Assembly (NCBI GenBank): GCA_017961625.1
Contig: JAGCWY010000102.1
Coordinates: 1-41,291, forward strand
Direction of reading: 5' to 3'
From: Ruminococcus sp.
GTDB lineage: Bacteria > Bacillota > Clostridia > Oscillospirales > Ruminococcaceae
Length of the DNA stretch: 41,291 nucleotides
Within the stretch, counting starts at the first letter, position 1. The number at the start of each line of letters is the position of its first letter. Under the pieces are notes generated by a model. It saw nothing but the letters and a program-made list of their open reading frames with translations, did not search any database and had not been told where the DNA came from. Shown piece after piece: positions 25,259 through 34,218 of this stretch. Position numbers and translations under genes: made by a program.

Positions 25259-27322
25259 TTGGGAGACAGTAAATATTGTAACAGATGTATGGAACAATAC
25301 GACAGTTCACTTCACGTATGTCCGTCCTGCGGATACGTTGAAAGCGCTGAGTATGACCCTATGTACGTTCCACCGGGTACAATACTTCACAATAAGTATC
25401 TCTGCGGTATTCTTCTTGAATACAACGGCGAGGGTGCAACATATATCGGCTGTGATATATCAACGGGCAAGAAGGTGTTTATCAGAGAATATATGCCTAT
25501 AAACCTGTGTACCCGAGTAAAAAACAAGCCTACTATCAGCGTAAACTACAACAACCTTGCTAAGTACAAGGCGTTTATGGCTGAGTACACAGAGCTGAAC
25601 AAGTCCCTTGCAAGGCTCCGCAACAACTCGAATATACCTCCTGTTCTCGATATGTTCGCCGAGAACAATACTACATACACCGTCTTTGAGTACATTGAGG
25701 GCGTAAAAATACTGGACTACCTCAAGGAAAACGCCGGGGAGCTCAGCTGGGAAGAGGTATCAAAGATATTCCCTCCTCTCTTTACAACTATCGGTATACT
25801 CCATAACGCAGGTATAATACACCGCGCTATAAGCCCTGATACAGTGTATATTACCGACAAGGGCGAACTGAAACTCTGGGGCTTCTGCGTATCAGCTGTA
25901 AGAACAGCAAACGCAGGTCTTGAATATGAGCTTTTCAAGGGTTATGCGGCTCCCGAGCAGTATTCTGCGAGCAGCAGCAGTCGTCAGGGCTCATGGACAG
26001 ACGTTTACGGCGTCTGTGCTCTGCTTTACAGAACCCTTACAGGCTGTATGCCTGTGGATTCAGTCAGTCGTCAGAACCACGATGACCTCCACGAGCCAAA
26101 TACGCTTGATTCAAGTATACCCAAACACGTTTCCCGTGTAATCATGGAGGGTATGAACCTCAACGGCAGGGATCGTATACAGACCATCACCGAGCTCGTG
26201 ACAAAACTCTTTGAGCAGCCTGAGGATGAAGAGACTGAAGACGAGGATTTCGACAGCACTCTTTTCCTCAACGATCGTCCAGGTACATCTGCTCCGGTTC
26301 CCGAGCCCGAGCCCGAGCCTGTTATCGCGCCTGCTTACCATGCAGTTCAGCCGTCAGCTCCACTCCCGGAGGAAGAAGTAATACACCAGCACAGCGCTCC
26401 TGCCTACAGCAGACCTCTCAGAGATGACAGCTACAGCTACGAAAAGGTAAATACCGTGGACCGTATAAAGGTTCCAGTTATCATAGGTCTCCTTTTCCTG
26501 TCGATTCTGCTTATAATAGTGGTTCTTCTCATGCATATATTCTCCACTGAGGAAGAGGAAGATACTACTTCAAAGTCAAGAAGTAAGCGCTCAACTATCG
26601 TAAGCGACAACGTCGTTGACGATAATGCCACAACAAAGGGAAAAAATATCGTTATGCCAAGGCTGATTGGCAGATTCTACGAGATAGAAAAAAAGAACAC
26701 TGAGTTCAACCTTGAAGCCGTTTATGAATACAACGATGACTATGAGAATGATATGATTTTCGAGCAGAGCGTCCCCGAAGGTGAGATGATCGCTGAGGGC
26801 GATACTATAGTTATCAAGGTTAGCAAGGGCAAGAGTAAGGCAACTATCCCAGAATTCTCAGGAAAAACAGTTGACCAGTACAAAAACGCCCTAGACTCTG
26901 CCGGAATATCGTCCCATAACTATGAGTTCGTAGAATCCAAGAACTCATCCGGCAAGGCAAATACCATTATTGAGCTCCGCTCTGACGGAAAGAAAGTTGA
27001 GCCCGGCACAGTATTCGACTGCTCAAGTGGAAAGAAGCTGACTGTATACTATGCTTCTGGAAGCGGCTCGCAGCAAAGCACTACATCTGCTGTAACTACC
27101 ACAGCAGTTGCAACTACAATAGCTAATACGACCACTACCGCAGCAGCTACAACTACAGCGGCACCCACAACTACGGCGGCACCTACCACAACTCAGGCGC
27201 CAATCACTACCGCACCGCCTACAGATCCGCCCACAGAGCCTCCTACGGAACCTCCTACGGATCCACCTACAGAAGCTCCGCCTGTTGAAGTCACAACAAT
27301 AGACGACGGCGGTCAAGGTTAA
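25259..27322 (+). CDS. Zinc-ribbon, kinase-fold (predicted pseudokinase), PASTA-repeat membrane protein
   Basis: The 687-aa protein starts at a TTG with AGGAGGAGG just upstream. In order: a zinc ribbon with two CxxC pairs (CNRC and CPSC, about 6-25); a Ser/Thr-kinase-like domain (about 40-325); an acidic/proline linker; one membrane helix (about 404-428); two PASTA domains (about 463-605); and a Thr/Pro-rich tail ending TDPPTEPPTEPPTDPPTEAP. In the kinase domain every expected catalytic residue is changed: the VAIK lysine is Arg76 (VFIRE), the HRD aspartate is Ala190 (HRAISPDT, where the usual Asn is Thr), and DFG reads WGF (207-209). The structural APE block is kept (GYAAPEQY). It is therefore predicted to be a signalling scaffold or sensor that binds muropeptide through PASTA rather than a phosphotransferase. 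No phosphatase gene is adjacent. Confidence 0.9.
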   Translation: MGDSKYCNRCMEQYDSSLHVCPSCGYVESAEYDPMYVPPGTILHNKYLCGILLEYNGEGATYIGCDISTGKKVFIREYMPINLCTRVKNKPTISVNYNNLAKYKAFMAEYTELNKSLARLRNNSNIPPVLDMFAENNTTYTVFEYIEGVKILDYLKENAGELSWEEVSKIFPPLFTTIGILHNAGIIHRAISPDTVYITDKGELKLWGFCVSAVRTANAGLEYELFKGYAAPEQYSASSSSRQGSWTDVYGVCALLYRTLTGCMPVDSVSRQNHDDLHEPNTLDSSIPKHVSRVIMEGMNLNGRDRIQTITELVTKLFEQPEDEETEDEDFDSTLFLNDRPGTSAPVPEPEPEPVIAPAYHAVQPSAPLPEEEVIHQHSAPAYSRPLRDDSYSYEKVNTVDRIKVPVIIGLLFLSILLIIVVLLMHIFSTEEEEDTTSKSRSKRSTIVSDNVVDDNATTKGKNIVMPRLIGRFYEIEKKNTEFNLEAVYEYNDDYENDMIFEQSVPEGEMIAEGDTIVIKVSKGKSKATIPEFSGKTVDQYKNALDSAGISSHNYEFVESKNSSGKANTIIELRSDGKKVEPGTVFDCSSGKKLTVYYASGSGSQQSTTSAVTTTAVATTIANTTTTAAATTTAAPTTTAAPTTTQAPITTAPPTDPPTEPPTEPPTDPPTEAPPVEVTTIDDGGQG

Positions 27323-27334
27323 ACAATTAAAGCA

Positions 27335-27380
27335 AAAGACCATAAGGAAGTAAATTTTGACTTCATTATGGTCTTTTTTA
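27335..27380 (+). terminator. Intrinsic terminator after the pseudokinase gene
   Basis: AAAGACCATAA (27335-27345) pairs with TTATGGTCTTT (27366-27376), extended inside by GAAGT/ACTTC, and is followed by a T-rich tail. Confidence 0.93.
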
Positions 27381-27406
27381 TTATACATACCTGTACAAAG
27401 GGAAAT

Positions 27407-27434
27407 GCGCCGCAGTACGGGAATACTGTGGCGC
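27407..27434 (-). terminator. Hairpin, probable terminator of the Cthe_2159-like gene
   Basis: GCGCCGCAGTA (27407-27417) pairs with TACTGTGGCGC (27424-27434) with one G-T wobble, around a 6-base loop. It lies 24 bases past the stop of the minus-strand gene. The T-tract on the minus side is weak (ATTTCCCTTT), while on the plus side it is GTTTTG, so it may act in both directions. Confidence 0.65.
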
Positions 27435-27458
27435 GTTTTGAGAAAAGGATCTGAATGA

Positions 27459-30400
27459 TCATGAAGATGTCACTTCTTGTCCGCCTTCAAGCGTACCGCC
27501 GTATGCCGCAAGCTGCGTCTGGTCGGTAGTCTGGAAGTAAGTGGAACCATTGAGGGTTCCGCCTGTATAGAAGGCAGCACCGGAACTTACGCCCGAACCG
27601 CCTGCTTTAAGGAGTTTTACGTCCTTATCAATTATGAATGAAAGTATTACCTTATTGTCACTACCTACGAGCGACAGCCTTGTATTCGGGTCTACCCAGC
27701 AAGACACATCAACTGCGGCAGCAAGCTCTGTGCCGCCGAAGCTCATCCCGCCTGACGGGCAATTGCTTACCCATACTCCGCTATTGCACTTTACCGAGAA
27801 TCCACCGCCGTCACCGCAGTCAAAGGGCTCATTGCCATTTGTGACTACATATCCGCCGTTTATTTCGATATTGCCATTGGAGTCAAAGCCATCATGGTCT
27901 CCGTTGGTAACGTTTACAAGCGAGAAGCCGCCGTTTATCTGGATTATATAATCAGCGCTGCTGTTGCCGAAGCCGCCCATTCCACCGCCGCCAGGTCTGC
28001 CGCCGCCGAAGCCGCCCTGATTCCATGGCATACCAGTGTTGCCGCTGCCTGAGCCGTCACTGCCGCCTGCTGCATTAAAGCCGTCGTCAGTAGAGTTTAC
28101 GATAACAGAACCGCTGTTCTGGTAGATCTTCTGAGCCTCTATGCCCTCGTAAGCCTTTTCAACGTATACGACCACATTATCGTAGCTGCCATCTTTAGCG
28201 CCTATAGTGAAGGTATGACCGGCATGAGCGCCGTCGTCCGCGGAAGCAAGCTTTATATCGCCGCCCATTAGGTCAACGTTGCCGCTACCGTGAATACAGT
28301 CGTCTGAGGAGTCGATAGTCAGCGTACCACCGTTTATCGTGATATCACCACCGCTCTGCCACGTAGTGCCAGCTTCGTCATAAAGACCTGTTGCCTTTAT
28401 GCCCTTTGCGGAAATATCGGTCTTATCGGAGTTGCCGTCCATGAAACCGCCTCTGCCACCTGTATTGCCGCCTATTGAAGTTCCAGTGAAGGAGCTCCCC
28501 TGATAGGTCTTGACATTAACATCGCCGCCGTTCATAACAAAGAACTGCTCTGCCTGTATGCCATCTGCGTAGGAGTCTATATTAATAGTTCCGCCGTTGA
28601 CAGTAACTATACCTACCTGCTTTGCGGTGGACGAAGTCTCTTTAGATGTAGCCTTTATTCCGTCGCCACCCTTTGTCTTTACTGTGACACTGAGTGCGGA
28701 ATAGTCTGTTTCTTCACCGGCTGATGATGTATTACCGATAGTTACGCTGTCCTTTGCACGGATTCCGTCATCGGCTGCGTTAACTGTCAGTGTGCTATTA
28801 TATATCTTGATATCGTCCTTTCCGACGATACCGTCCGCAGCGTTTCCGTTTACGGTGAGCTTTCCCTTACCCTTGAACTTTATGTCATCCTTCGAGTAGA
28901 TAGCAGCCGAAGCGTTGTCTGCGTTGGTGTAGCTCTCACCGTCAGAAATTGTATTCTCTGTACCGTTTTTAGCGGTAATAATGACCTCATCTGCGATAGA
29001 TGCTACGTATATAGGAGAATTCTTGGTATTTGTAAGGCTCATGCCGCTGAGAACGAGCTCAACGACGCCGTCGGGATAGACAGTCTTGTCTACATCAACA
29101 ACGATCTGTCCGCCAGTCATCTCGCCGGTTACTGTAAAAACCCCCGGTTGAGTGATCGTGCATACGTTGTTTTCAATCTTTGCCTCGTCAGAGGCGCTGG
29201 TAACCATTCCCGAATCGGAAAGAGCTATAGTAAATCCCTCTGGAACCGGTGTAGGCACTACATCACTTTTTAAAGTGCCTGAGGGATCAACATTATCGAA
29301 TACAGTTATCAGACTGAGTTGGAACTGTGTCTGCTTACCATCTGTATGAGTTACGGAAGCACCTGTTGAAAGGTTCTTGAAGCCGCATGACTTGGCGCCG
29401 TTTATGGAAGTAGCACTGAAGAGGACATATTTGAACTTCTTCGGATACTTGACATCAACGCTAGGTATAACTATACTATTGTCCTTCTTCCATGTACCGT
29501 CCTTCTCGTTTGTAGGATCGTCGATACAGTTTAGAAGTACAGTAGTCTGTGTTGTACCTTCAAGAAGCTTTTCATCAATCTGAGCTTCTGTAGCTGTAGC
29601 GATAACAGTACCGCCTGTGATATTTACGGCCGCGGATGTAAGTCCTCTATCGCCGCCAGCAACGAGTACGCCGTCGCTGATATCAATTGTTGTTTCAGCT
29701 TGTACAGCATCCTTGCCTGCCTTGATTCTTGTAATACCGCCTGTGAAGGAAACAGCATCCTTGCTAGACTTGATTCCATCACCCTCGGCGTCGATATCCA
29801 ATATTCCGTCCTTTACAGTTATAGATTTCTTAGCCTTGATACCGTCAGTATTGCTCTCAGAATTCAGCGTTGTGATGCTGATCTTGCCGCCGTTTATCTT
29901 GATGTCGTTGTTGCAGGATATAGCATCCTGTGTATTAGCAGTGATTGTAAGGACACCATCACCCTTTTCGCCGCCTTTGATAGTCATATCGTCCTTGGCT
30001 TCGATAACCGCCGACTTAGCATAATCGCCCTCGTAGGCTGTATCGCCGTCCGAAACGGTATTCTCGGTGCCATCAACAATATTGATAGATGTATTCTTTG
30101 CGTTTGTGATAAGTATTGCAGGAGCGCTCTTGCCTGTGATATTCGCATTATTGAGGAATATCTTTACAGTTTCTGCGTCCGCAGTAACGTCAGCGATATT
30201 AACGTCAATCTGACCGTCGTCAAGAGTGCCGTCCACATAATATTCACCAGAATGAGTGATAGTGACCTTTGTGCCCTCGACTACAGCATTTTCACCCTCT
30301 ACTTCGATAGAAGTGTTCTTGAGGTGAATCTTCACTGCGTCAGCAACAGGAGTAATATCAGTCTTTCCGCTACTTAGCTCGCCCTTGCCCAGAAGATACA

Positions 30401-30704
30401 TCTGGATTGCAAGCGCATCATTTGTGGAAACGCCGTCGTTTTCACCGTTGCAGTCTGCGTTAATCCAACCTTGATTGGTAATAGCGTGTTCGTCCGAACC
30501 GCTCACACCATACTTGTTTGGGTTTGCAAGTGCCTGCATTATCATGACAGCGTCAGCCATATCAACTCCGCCGTCGCAGTTTGCATCGCCGACCATCGTG
30601 GAAACTTCCGTTTCCGCCGCACAGCCCACCACCGGCATAGCAGCTGCCGCCAAACAAGCAGCAGAAACACCTGCAATGAGCTTCCTTAAGCCATTGTTTC
30701 TCAT
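27459..30704 (-). CDS. Cthe_2159-like carbohydrate-binding beta-helix protein with N-terminal dockerin
   Basis: A secreted protein of 1081 aa. Its leader (about 1-28) ends VVGC-A-A, so both lipoprotein and ordinary signal-peptidase cutting are possible. A type I dockerin follows (about 36-115) with Ca loops DANCDGGVDMADAVMI and DCNGENDGVSTNDALAI. Then come two long copies (about 122-480 and 490-950) of a repetitive region with NGGxIxIxxxxDGIxA, KDDIKIxGG and DAISC-type turns. This matches Cthe_2159-type carbohydrate-binding domains (calcium-dependent parallel beta-helices related to polysaccharide lyases, reported to bind pectin and cellulose). A Gly-rich linker (WNQGGFGGGRPGGGGMGG) lies near 895. 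Catalysis is not indicated. The start is supported by AAAAGGAG about 11 bases upstream. It has its own promoter with an unusual 11-bp repeat array. An N-terminal dockerin is less usual than the C-terminal position. Confidence 0.9.
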   Translation of the reverse strand: MRNNGLRKLIAGVSAACLAAAAMPVVGCAAETEVSTMVGDANCDGGVDMADAVMIMQALANPNKYGVSGSDEHAITNQGWINADCNGENDGVSTNDALAIQMYLLGKGELSSGKTDITPVADAVKIHLKNTSIEVEGENAVVEGTKVTITHSGEYYVDGTLDDGQIDVNIADVTADAETVKIFLNNANITGKSAPAILITNAKNTSINIVDGTENTVSDGDTAYEGDYAKSAVIEAKDDMTIKGGEKGDGVLTITANTQDAISCNNDIKINGGKISITTLNSESNTDGIKAKKSITVKDGILDIDAEGDGIKSSKDAVSFTGGITRIKAGKDAVQAETTIDISDGVLVAGGDRGLTSAAVNITGGTVIATATEAQIDEKLLEGTTQTTVLLNCIDDPTNEKDGTWKKDNSIVIPSVDVKYPKKFKYVLFSATSINGAKSCGFKNLSTGASVTHTDGKQTQFQLSLITVFDNVDPSGTLKSDVVPTPVPEGFTIALSDSGMVTSASDEAKIENNVCTITQPGVFTVTGEMTGGQIVVDVDKTVYPDGVVELVLSGMSLTNTKNSPIYVASIADEVIITAKNGTENTISDGESYTNADNASAAIYSKDDIKFKGKGKLTVNGNAADGIVGKDDIKIYNSTLTVNAADDGIRAKDSVTIGNTSSAGEETDYSALSVTVKTKGGDGIKATSKETSSTAKQVGIVTVNGGTINIDSYADGIQAEQFFVMNGGDVNVKTYQGSSFTGTSIGGNTGGRGGFMDGNSDKTDISAKGIKATGLYDEAGTTWQSGGDITINGGTLTIDSSDDCIHGSGNVDLMGGDIKLASADDGAHAGHTFTIGAKDGSYDNVVVYVEKAYEGIEAQKIYQNSGSVIVNSTDDGFNAAGGSDGSGSGNTGMPWNQGGFGGGRPGGGGMGGFGNSSADYIIQINGGFSLVNVTNGDHDGFDSNGNIEINGGYVVTNGNEPFDCGDGGGFSVKCNSGVWVSNCPSGGMSFGGTELAAAVDVSCWVDPNTRLSLVGSDNKVILSFIIDKDVKLLKAGGSGVSSGAAFYTGGTLNGSTYFQTTDQTQLAAYGGTLEGGQEVTSS

Positions 30705-30744
30705 AAGTGATCATTCTCCTTTTCTTAATATCGCCCTGTTAAAG

Positions 30745-30761
30745 GTCAAACCGAGTTTGAC
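30745..30761. promoter_or_regulatory. Perfect palindrome at the expected transcript start, candidate operator
   Basis: GTCAAAC (30745-30751) and GTTTGAC (30755-30761) are exact complements with a 3-base spacer. The site starts about 10 bases downstream of the -10 box of the Cthe_2159-like gene, where a repressor would block transcription. The repressor is unknown. Confidence 0.55.
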
Positions 30762-30770
30762 TATGGTTAC

Positions 30771-30835
30771 ATTATAACGGCTTCACCTTGAAATAATCTT
30801 AAAATTGCCTTAAAAGAAAATTAAAATTATCTTAA
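30771..30835 (-). promoter_or_regulatory. Promoter with five tandem 11-bp direct repeats in place of a -35 box
   Basis: On the minus strand five successive 11-mers read TTAAGATAATT (30825-30835), TTAATTTTCTT (30814-30824), TTAAGGCAATT (30803-30813), TTAAGATTATT (30792-30802) and TCAAGGTGAAG (30781-30791). Each begins with a TTAAG-like core exactly one helical turn apart. The array ends 4 bases before TATAAT (30771-30776), and no -35 hexamer is present at 17 bases. This is the layout of activator-dependent promoters bound by OmpR/PhoB-type regulators, such as pho boxes. The response regulator at 17727-18410 is a candidate binder, by inference only. Confidence 0.7.
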
Positions 30836-30950
30836 CTGGGCATAATTTTATATGTCACTATTTAATTGTCCCTGTTTTAATTATACTATTTTTACAGAGG
30901 TTAAGCAATTTACAATAACGCACAAAAAACTCCTTTTTGATTTGGATATC

Positions 30951-30979
30951 TTGCCAAAGCCCCTTATTTGTTGTATAAT
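30951..30979 (+). promoter_or_regulatory. Promoter of the CPBP protease-like gene (and possibly cca-pflA)
   Basis: TTGCCA (30951-30956) and TATAAT (30974-30979) have a 17-base spacer and lie 65 bases before the start codon. Together with the divergent promoter at 30771-30835 it fills the 340-base gap between genes; the remainder is AT-rich with no other visible feature. Confidence 0.75.
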
Positions 30980-31044
30980 AATAGTAAGTCCTTATCTGCT
31001 CACTTTTTGACAAATGATTCTTTTTCAAGGAGTTGAATGCCATA

Positions 31045-31941
31045 ATGTCAAAAGTAAGAAAATATCTTCTCTTTACATTTATTTCCTCATGGATAATACA
31101 AGTCATTGGCTGCAGTGATCTTGATCATAACAATATGGCAGGAGCAGTCAGCTTCAGCTATGCGCTATCCTTCTGTATGCTCATGCCGACTCTTGGAGCC
31201 TTCTTTTCAAAGGCAGATGTGGGCAGAATGGGCTGGAGGCCCAATATCACTAAAAATATAAAACTGATACTATTTGCGTGGCTGATGCCGACCGTTTTTC
31301 AGATAGCAGGAGCTGCGCTATATTACCTCGTATTTTCAGATGATATTGCTCATTCCGGAGAATATCTGCGTGACGTAGATTGTGAAGCCTTTGAGGAATG
31401 CGTCAGGACTGGAAGCTCTTACGGTATGTATATCGCAAAGGAGATATTCTATTCACTAACTTCATTCTATACATGTTTTGGGGTATTTCTCGGACTTGGC
31501 GAAGAGATAGGCTGGAGAGGCTTCCTTTATCCTGAGCTGAAAAATCGCTTTGGGAAGGCTAAAGGACTTCTTCTTGGCGGAACGATACATGGAGTATGGC
31601 ATTTTCCCTTGATACTGCTGGCCGGCTACGAATACGGTACGAGATACATCGGAGCTCCGTTGCTGGGACTGTTTGCCTTCTGCGTTTTCACTGTGACAAC
31701 AGGCATAATCTCGGACTGGCTGTACGTAAAGTCTGGCAGTATATGGCTACCTGCAATTATTCACAGCACTACCAATACCACCTTCAATCCCTGTATGATT
31801 AGGGGAACCGGTCACCTTGAACGTTCAGTATTTGGCCCCATGGATATAGGACTAATAGCCATTATACCAATGGCTATTTTTGCCGCAGGACTTATATACA
31901 TCGACTATCGACGTAAAATAGACGTGTTTGAGGAGCTCTAA
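31045..31941 (+). CDS. CPBP-family (Abi/CAAX protease-like) intramembrane metalloprotease
   Basis: The 298-aa protein has about seven or eight membrane helices and the conserved motifs of the CPBP family: GLGEEIGWRGFLYPEL (the EExxxR glutamate pair), HGVWHFPLIL (metal-binding His), and HSTTNT (third motif). Family members include type II CAAX prenyl proteases and bacteriocin self-immunity proteins; the substrate here is unknown. The ATG at 31045 has AAGGAG about 12 bases upstream. A TTG at 31033 is also in frame but lies inside that site. It is followed by cca after 24 bases, so the genes may share a transcript. Confidence 0.9.
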   Translation: MSKVRKYLLFTFISSWIIQVIGCSDLDHNNMAGAVSFSYALSFCMLMPTLGAFFSKADVGRMGWRPNITKNIKLILFAWLMPTVFQIAGAALYYLVFSDDIAHSGEYLRDVDCEAFEECVRTGSSYGMYIAKEIFYSLTSFYTCFGVFLGLGEEIGWRGFLYPELKNRFGKAKGLLLGGTIHGVWHFPLILLAGYEYGTRYIGAPLLGLFAFCVFTVTTGIISDWLYVKSGSIWLPAIIHSTTNTTFNPCMIRGTGHLERSVFGPMDIGLIAIIPMAIFAAGLIYIDYRRKIDVFEEL

Positions 31942-31965
31942 TACCTTATGAAAGGAGATGCGGCC

Positions 31966-33291
31966 TTGAAAATTGATAAAAACGCGGAAAAGCTCCTATC
32001 TGAGCTGGAAAGCTGCGGCTTTGAAGCATACATGGTCGGCGGCTGCGTCCGTGACAGCATTATGGGCAGAGAATACCATGATATAGACATAACCACAAAT
32101 GCTCTACCTGAGGATATCCTTCGAGTATTCTGCAGCTATAAGGTAATACCGACTGGCATAAAGCACGGCACTGTTACAGTATTCTGCGACGGTGAGCCCT
32201 TTGAAATCACTACATACCGCATTGACGGAACATATACTGATCACCGCCGTCCAGACAGTGTGGAGTTCACTTCTGATATAACCGCCGATCTTGCACGGCG
32301 CGACTTCACCATAAACGCAACTGCTATGGACAGAAACGGCTCTGTCATAGACCCATTCGGCGGTATCTCTGACATGAAAGAGTGTATCATACGCTGCGTA
32401 GGTGACCCGGAAACGCGCTTCTCTGAGGATGCTCTCCGCATTATGAGGGCTGTACGCTTCGCCTCACAGCTTGGGTTTGTTATAGATGATGATACCGCTA
32501 CAGCTATACACGATATGAAGGACCTACTCCAGAATATATCAAATGAGCGTATACGTGACGAGCTGGATAAACTTGTATGCGGAAAAAACTGTACGTCTGT
32601 CCTCTTAGAGTACAGCGACGTAATAACCTCTGTTATCCCAGAATTCAAACCAAGCATCGGACTTGACCAGCATTCTCCCTACCACAAGTACACAGTATGG
32701 GAGCACACTGTTAGAGCTATCGGCTTCGCGCCGGAAAACGACGTTAAGCTAAGAAGAACGCTGCTTTTCCACGATATTGGAAAGCCTGCCTGCATGAAGC
32801 TGGACGAAACAGGCAGAGGACATTTCAAACAGCATGACCGCGTAGGTGCCGAGATTACTGAAAAGGTCATGAAACGACTTCGTTACGACACAAAGTCCAT
32901 TTCCTACTCCACAGCTCTCATTGCTAATCACAGCAAAAAGCTCCGGGGCAGAGCTGATGTAAAAAAAATGATGTACCGTATCGGCGACGAACTATTCTTC
33001 GCTCTTACAGAGATGAAGAAGTGCGATAATTCGGCCAAAAACGAGTTCGTACTGGAGGAGAATCTGTACTTTGACAAACTTGCAGACACTGGAAGGGAAA
33101 TAATCGCTGGCAACGAGTGCCGCAGTCTCGGCGGACTGGATATAAACGGCTCGGAACTTGTCGCGCTCGGGCTGAAAGGGGCTGAAATAGGCGAAATGCA
33201 GCATAAGCTCCTTGAACTCGTCATGGAGGACGAGCTTCCAAATGAAAAAGAAATACTGCTGAAATATGCAGAAAAGGAGTGCAAAAAATGA
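31966..33291 (+). CDS. cca: CCA tRNA nucleotidyltransferase with HD domain
   Basis: The enzyme adds or repairs the 3' CCA end of tRNA. The 441-aa product has the class II polymerase head: MVGGCVRDSIMG, the metal-binding DIDITT, RRDFTINAMA-like RRDFTINATAMD, and the helical neck region with EDALRIMRAVRFA. These are followed by an HD-type domain with LLFHDIGKP near 270. The head plus HD layout is that of many Firmicutes CCA enzymes. I prefer the TTG at 31966, with AAGGAG 8 bases upstream; an ATG six codons earlier, at 31948, is possible with a poorer site. Its stop overlaps the pflA start (ATGA). Confidence 0.93.
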   Translation: MKIDKNAEKLLSELESCGFEAYMVGGCVRDSIMGREYHDIDITTNALPEDILRVFCSYKVIPTGIKHGTVTVFCDGEPFEITTYRIDGTYTDHRRPDSVEFTSDITADLARRDFTINATAMDRNGSVIDPFGGISDMKECIIRCVGDPETRFSEDALRIMRAVRFASQLGFVIDDDTATAIHDMKDLLQNISNERIRDELDKLVCGKNCTSVLLEYSDVITSVIPEFKPSIGLDQHSPYHKYTVWEHTVRAIGFAPENDVKLRRTLLFHDIGKPACMKLDETGRGHFKQHDRVGAEITEKVMKRLRYDTKSISYSTALIANHSKKLRGRADVKKMMYRIGDELFFALTEMKKCDNSAKNEFVLEENLYFDKLADTGREIIAGNECRSLGGLDINGSELVALGLKGAEIGEMQHKLLELVMEDELPNEKEILLKYAEKECKK

Positions 33292-34031
33292 CAGGAAGGA
33301 TACATTCGACAGAGAGCTTTGGTACCGTTGACGGTCCTGGGATACGCTTCGTGGTATTCTTTCAGGGATGTCCTCTGAGGTGTAAGTACTGTCACAACCC
33401 TGATACATGGGACTTTTCCGGAGGTAAGGAAACCACAGCAGAGGAACTGATGAAGGAGTATGATTCGTACAGGGAATTCCTGAGGTCCGGCGGTATAACC
33501 GCTACAGGAGGCGAACCCCTTGCACAGCCAGAGTTCCTTGCGGAGCTCTTTTCTCTCGCCAAAAGCAAGGGAGTCCACACCTGTCTCGATACATCAGCAG
33601 GAGTTTACGACCCCAAACATCATGAAAGCATCGACAGAGCACTTAAATATACCGACCTTGTAATGCTTGATATAAAGCACATCGAAAATGACTTTCACCA
33701 GGATCTGACAGGTATAGGCAACCGCAATGTACTTGCCTTTGCAGAGCACATCCGCGACCTCGGCATACCGGTGTGGATACGTCATGTGGTAGTACCTGGC
33801 ATCACTGACAGGTATGAGGAGCTTTTCTCTCTTGGAGAGTATCTCTCTACACTCAGCAATCTGAAAGCGCTCGATGTTCTCCCCTATCATGACATGGCAA
33901 AGGCAAAGTATGCCGAGCTGGGACTTGATTATCCTCTTGGCGATACTCCACCGCTGACAAAGGAAAAAGCGGTAAAAGCGCGTGAGACTATTATCGCAGG
34001 TATAAAGTTTGGACTTCAAAGGCAGAAATAA
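33288..34031 (+). CDS. pflA: Pyruvate formate-lyase activating enzyme (radical SAM)
   Basis: The 247-aa radical SAM enzyme generates the glycyl radical on pyruvate formate-lyase. It has the cluster motif CPLRCKYC (Cys28, Cys32, Cys35) followed by HNPDTW, the GTVDGPGIR entry block, the GGE motif in TATGGEPL, and DIKH. The normal length, without the extra ferredoxin insert of other glycyl-radical activases, favours PflA. The ATG at 33288 overlaps the cca stop by 4 bases (ATGA), with AGGAG 8 bases upstream. Its usual partner pflB is not in the window, so it works on an enzyme encoded elsewhere. Confidence 0.93.
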   Translation: MTGRIHSTESFGTVDGPGIRFVVFFQGCPLRCKYCHNPDTWDFSGGKETTAEELMKEYDSYREFLRSGGITATGGEPLAQPEFLAELFSLAKSKGVHTCLDTSAGVYDPKHHESIDRALKYTDLVMLDIKHIENDFHQDLTGIGNRNVLAFAEHIRDLGIPVWIRHVVVPGITDRYEELFSLGEYLSTLSNLKALDVLPYHDMAKAKYAELGLDYPLGDTPPLTKEKAVKARETIIAGIKFGLQRQK

Positions 34032-34038
34032 CAAAAGC

Positions 34039-34069
34039 AAGACCTTCGTAACATTACGGAGGTCTTTTT
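34039..34069 (+). terminator. Intrinsic terminator after pflA
   Basis: AAGACCT (34039-34045) pairs with AGGTCTT (34060-34066), with an inner CGTAA/TTACG stem, and is followed by TTTTT. Confidence 0.93.
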
Positions 34070-34218
34070 CATATTATTAGTGAGTAGAGAGTAGTAATTA
34101 GAATAATGCAGTTAAGCTACTTTTACTCTCCTCTATCTACTTAGTACTACTTATATCGAAATTTAGCAAAGCTTATTTATCACGGCGTGCCGTATGCCGT
34201 AAAGCGGTGGAGAACATT

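Noticed and set aside
34070..34160. Imperfect inverted GAGTAG/CTACT repeats before asnB
   Set aside because: Low-complexity and not alignable as one stem; no T-box or riboswitch core could be traced.
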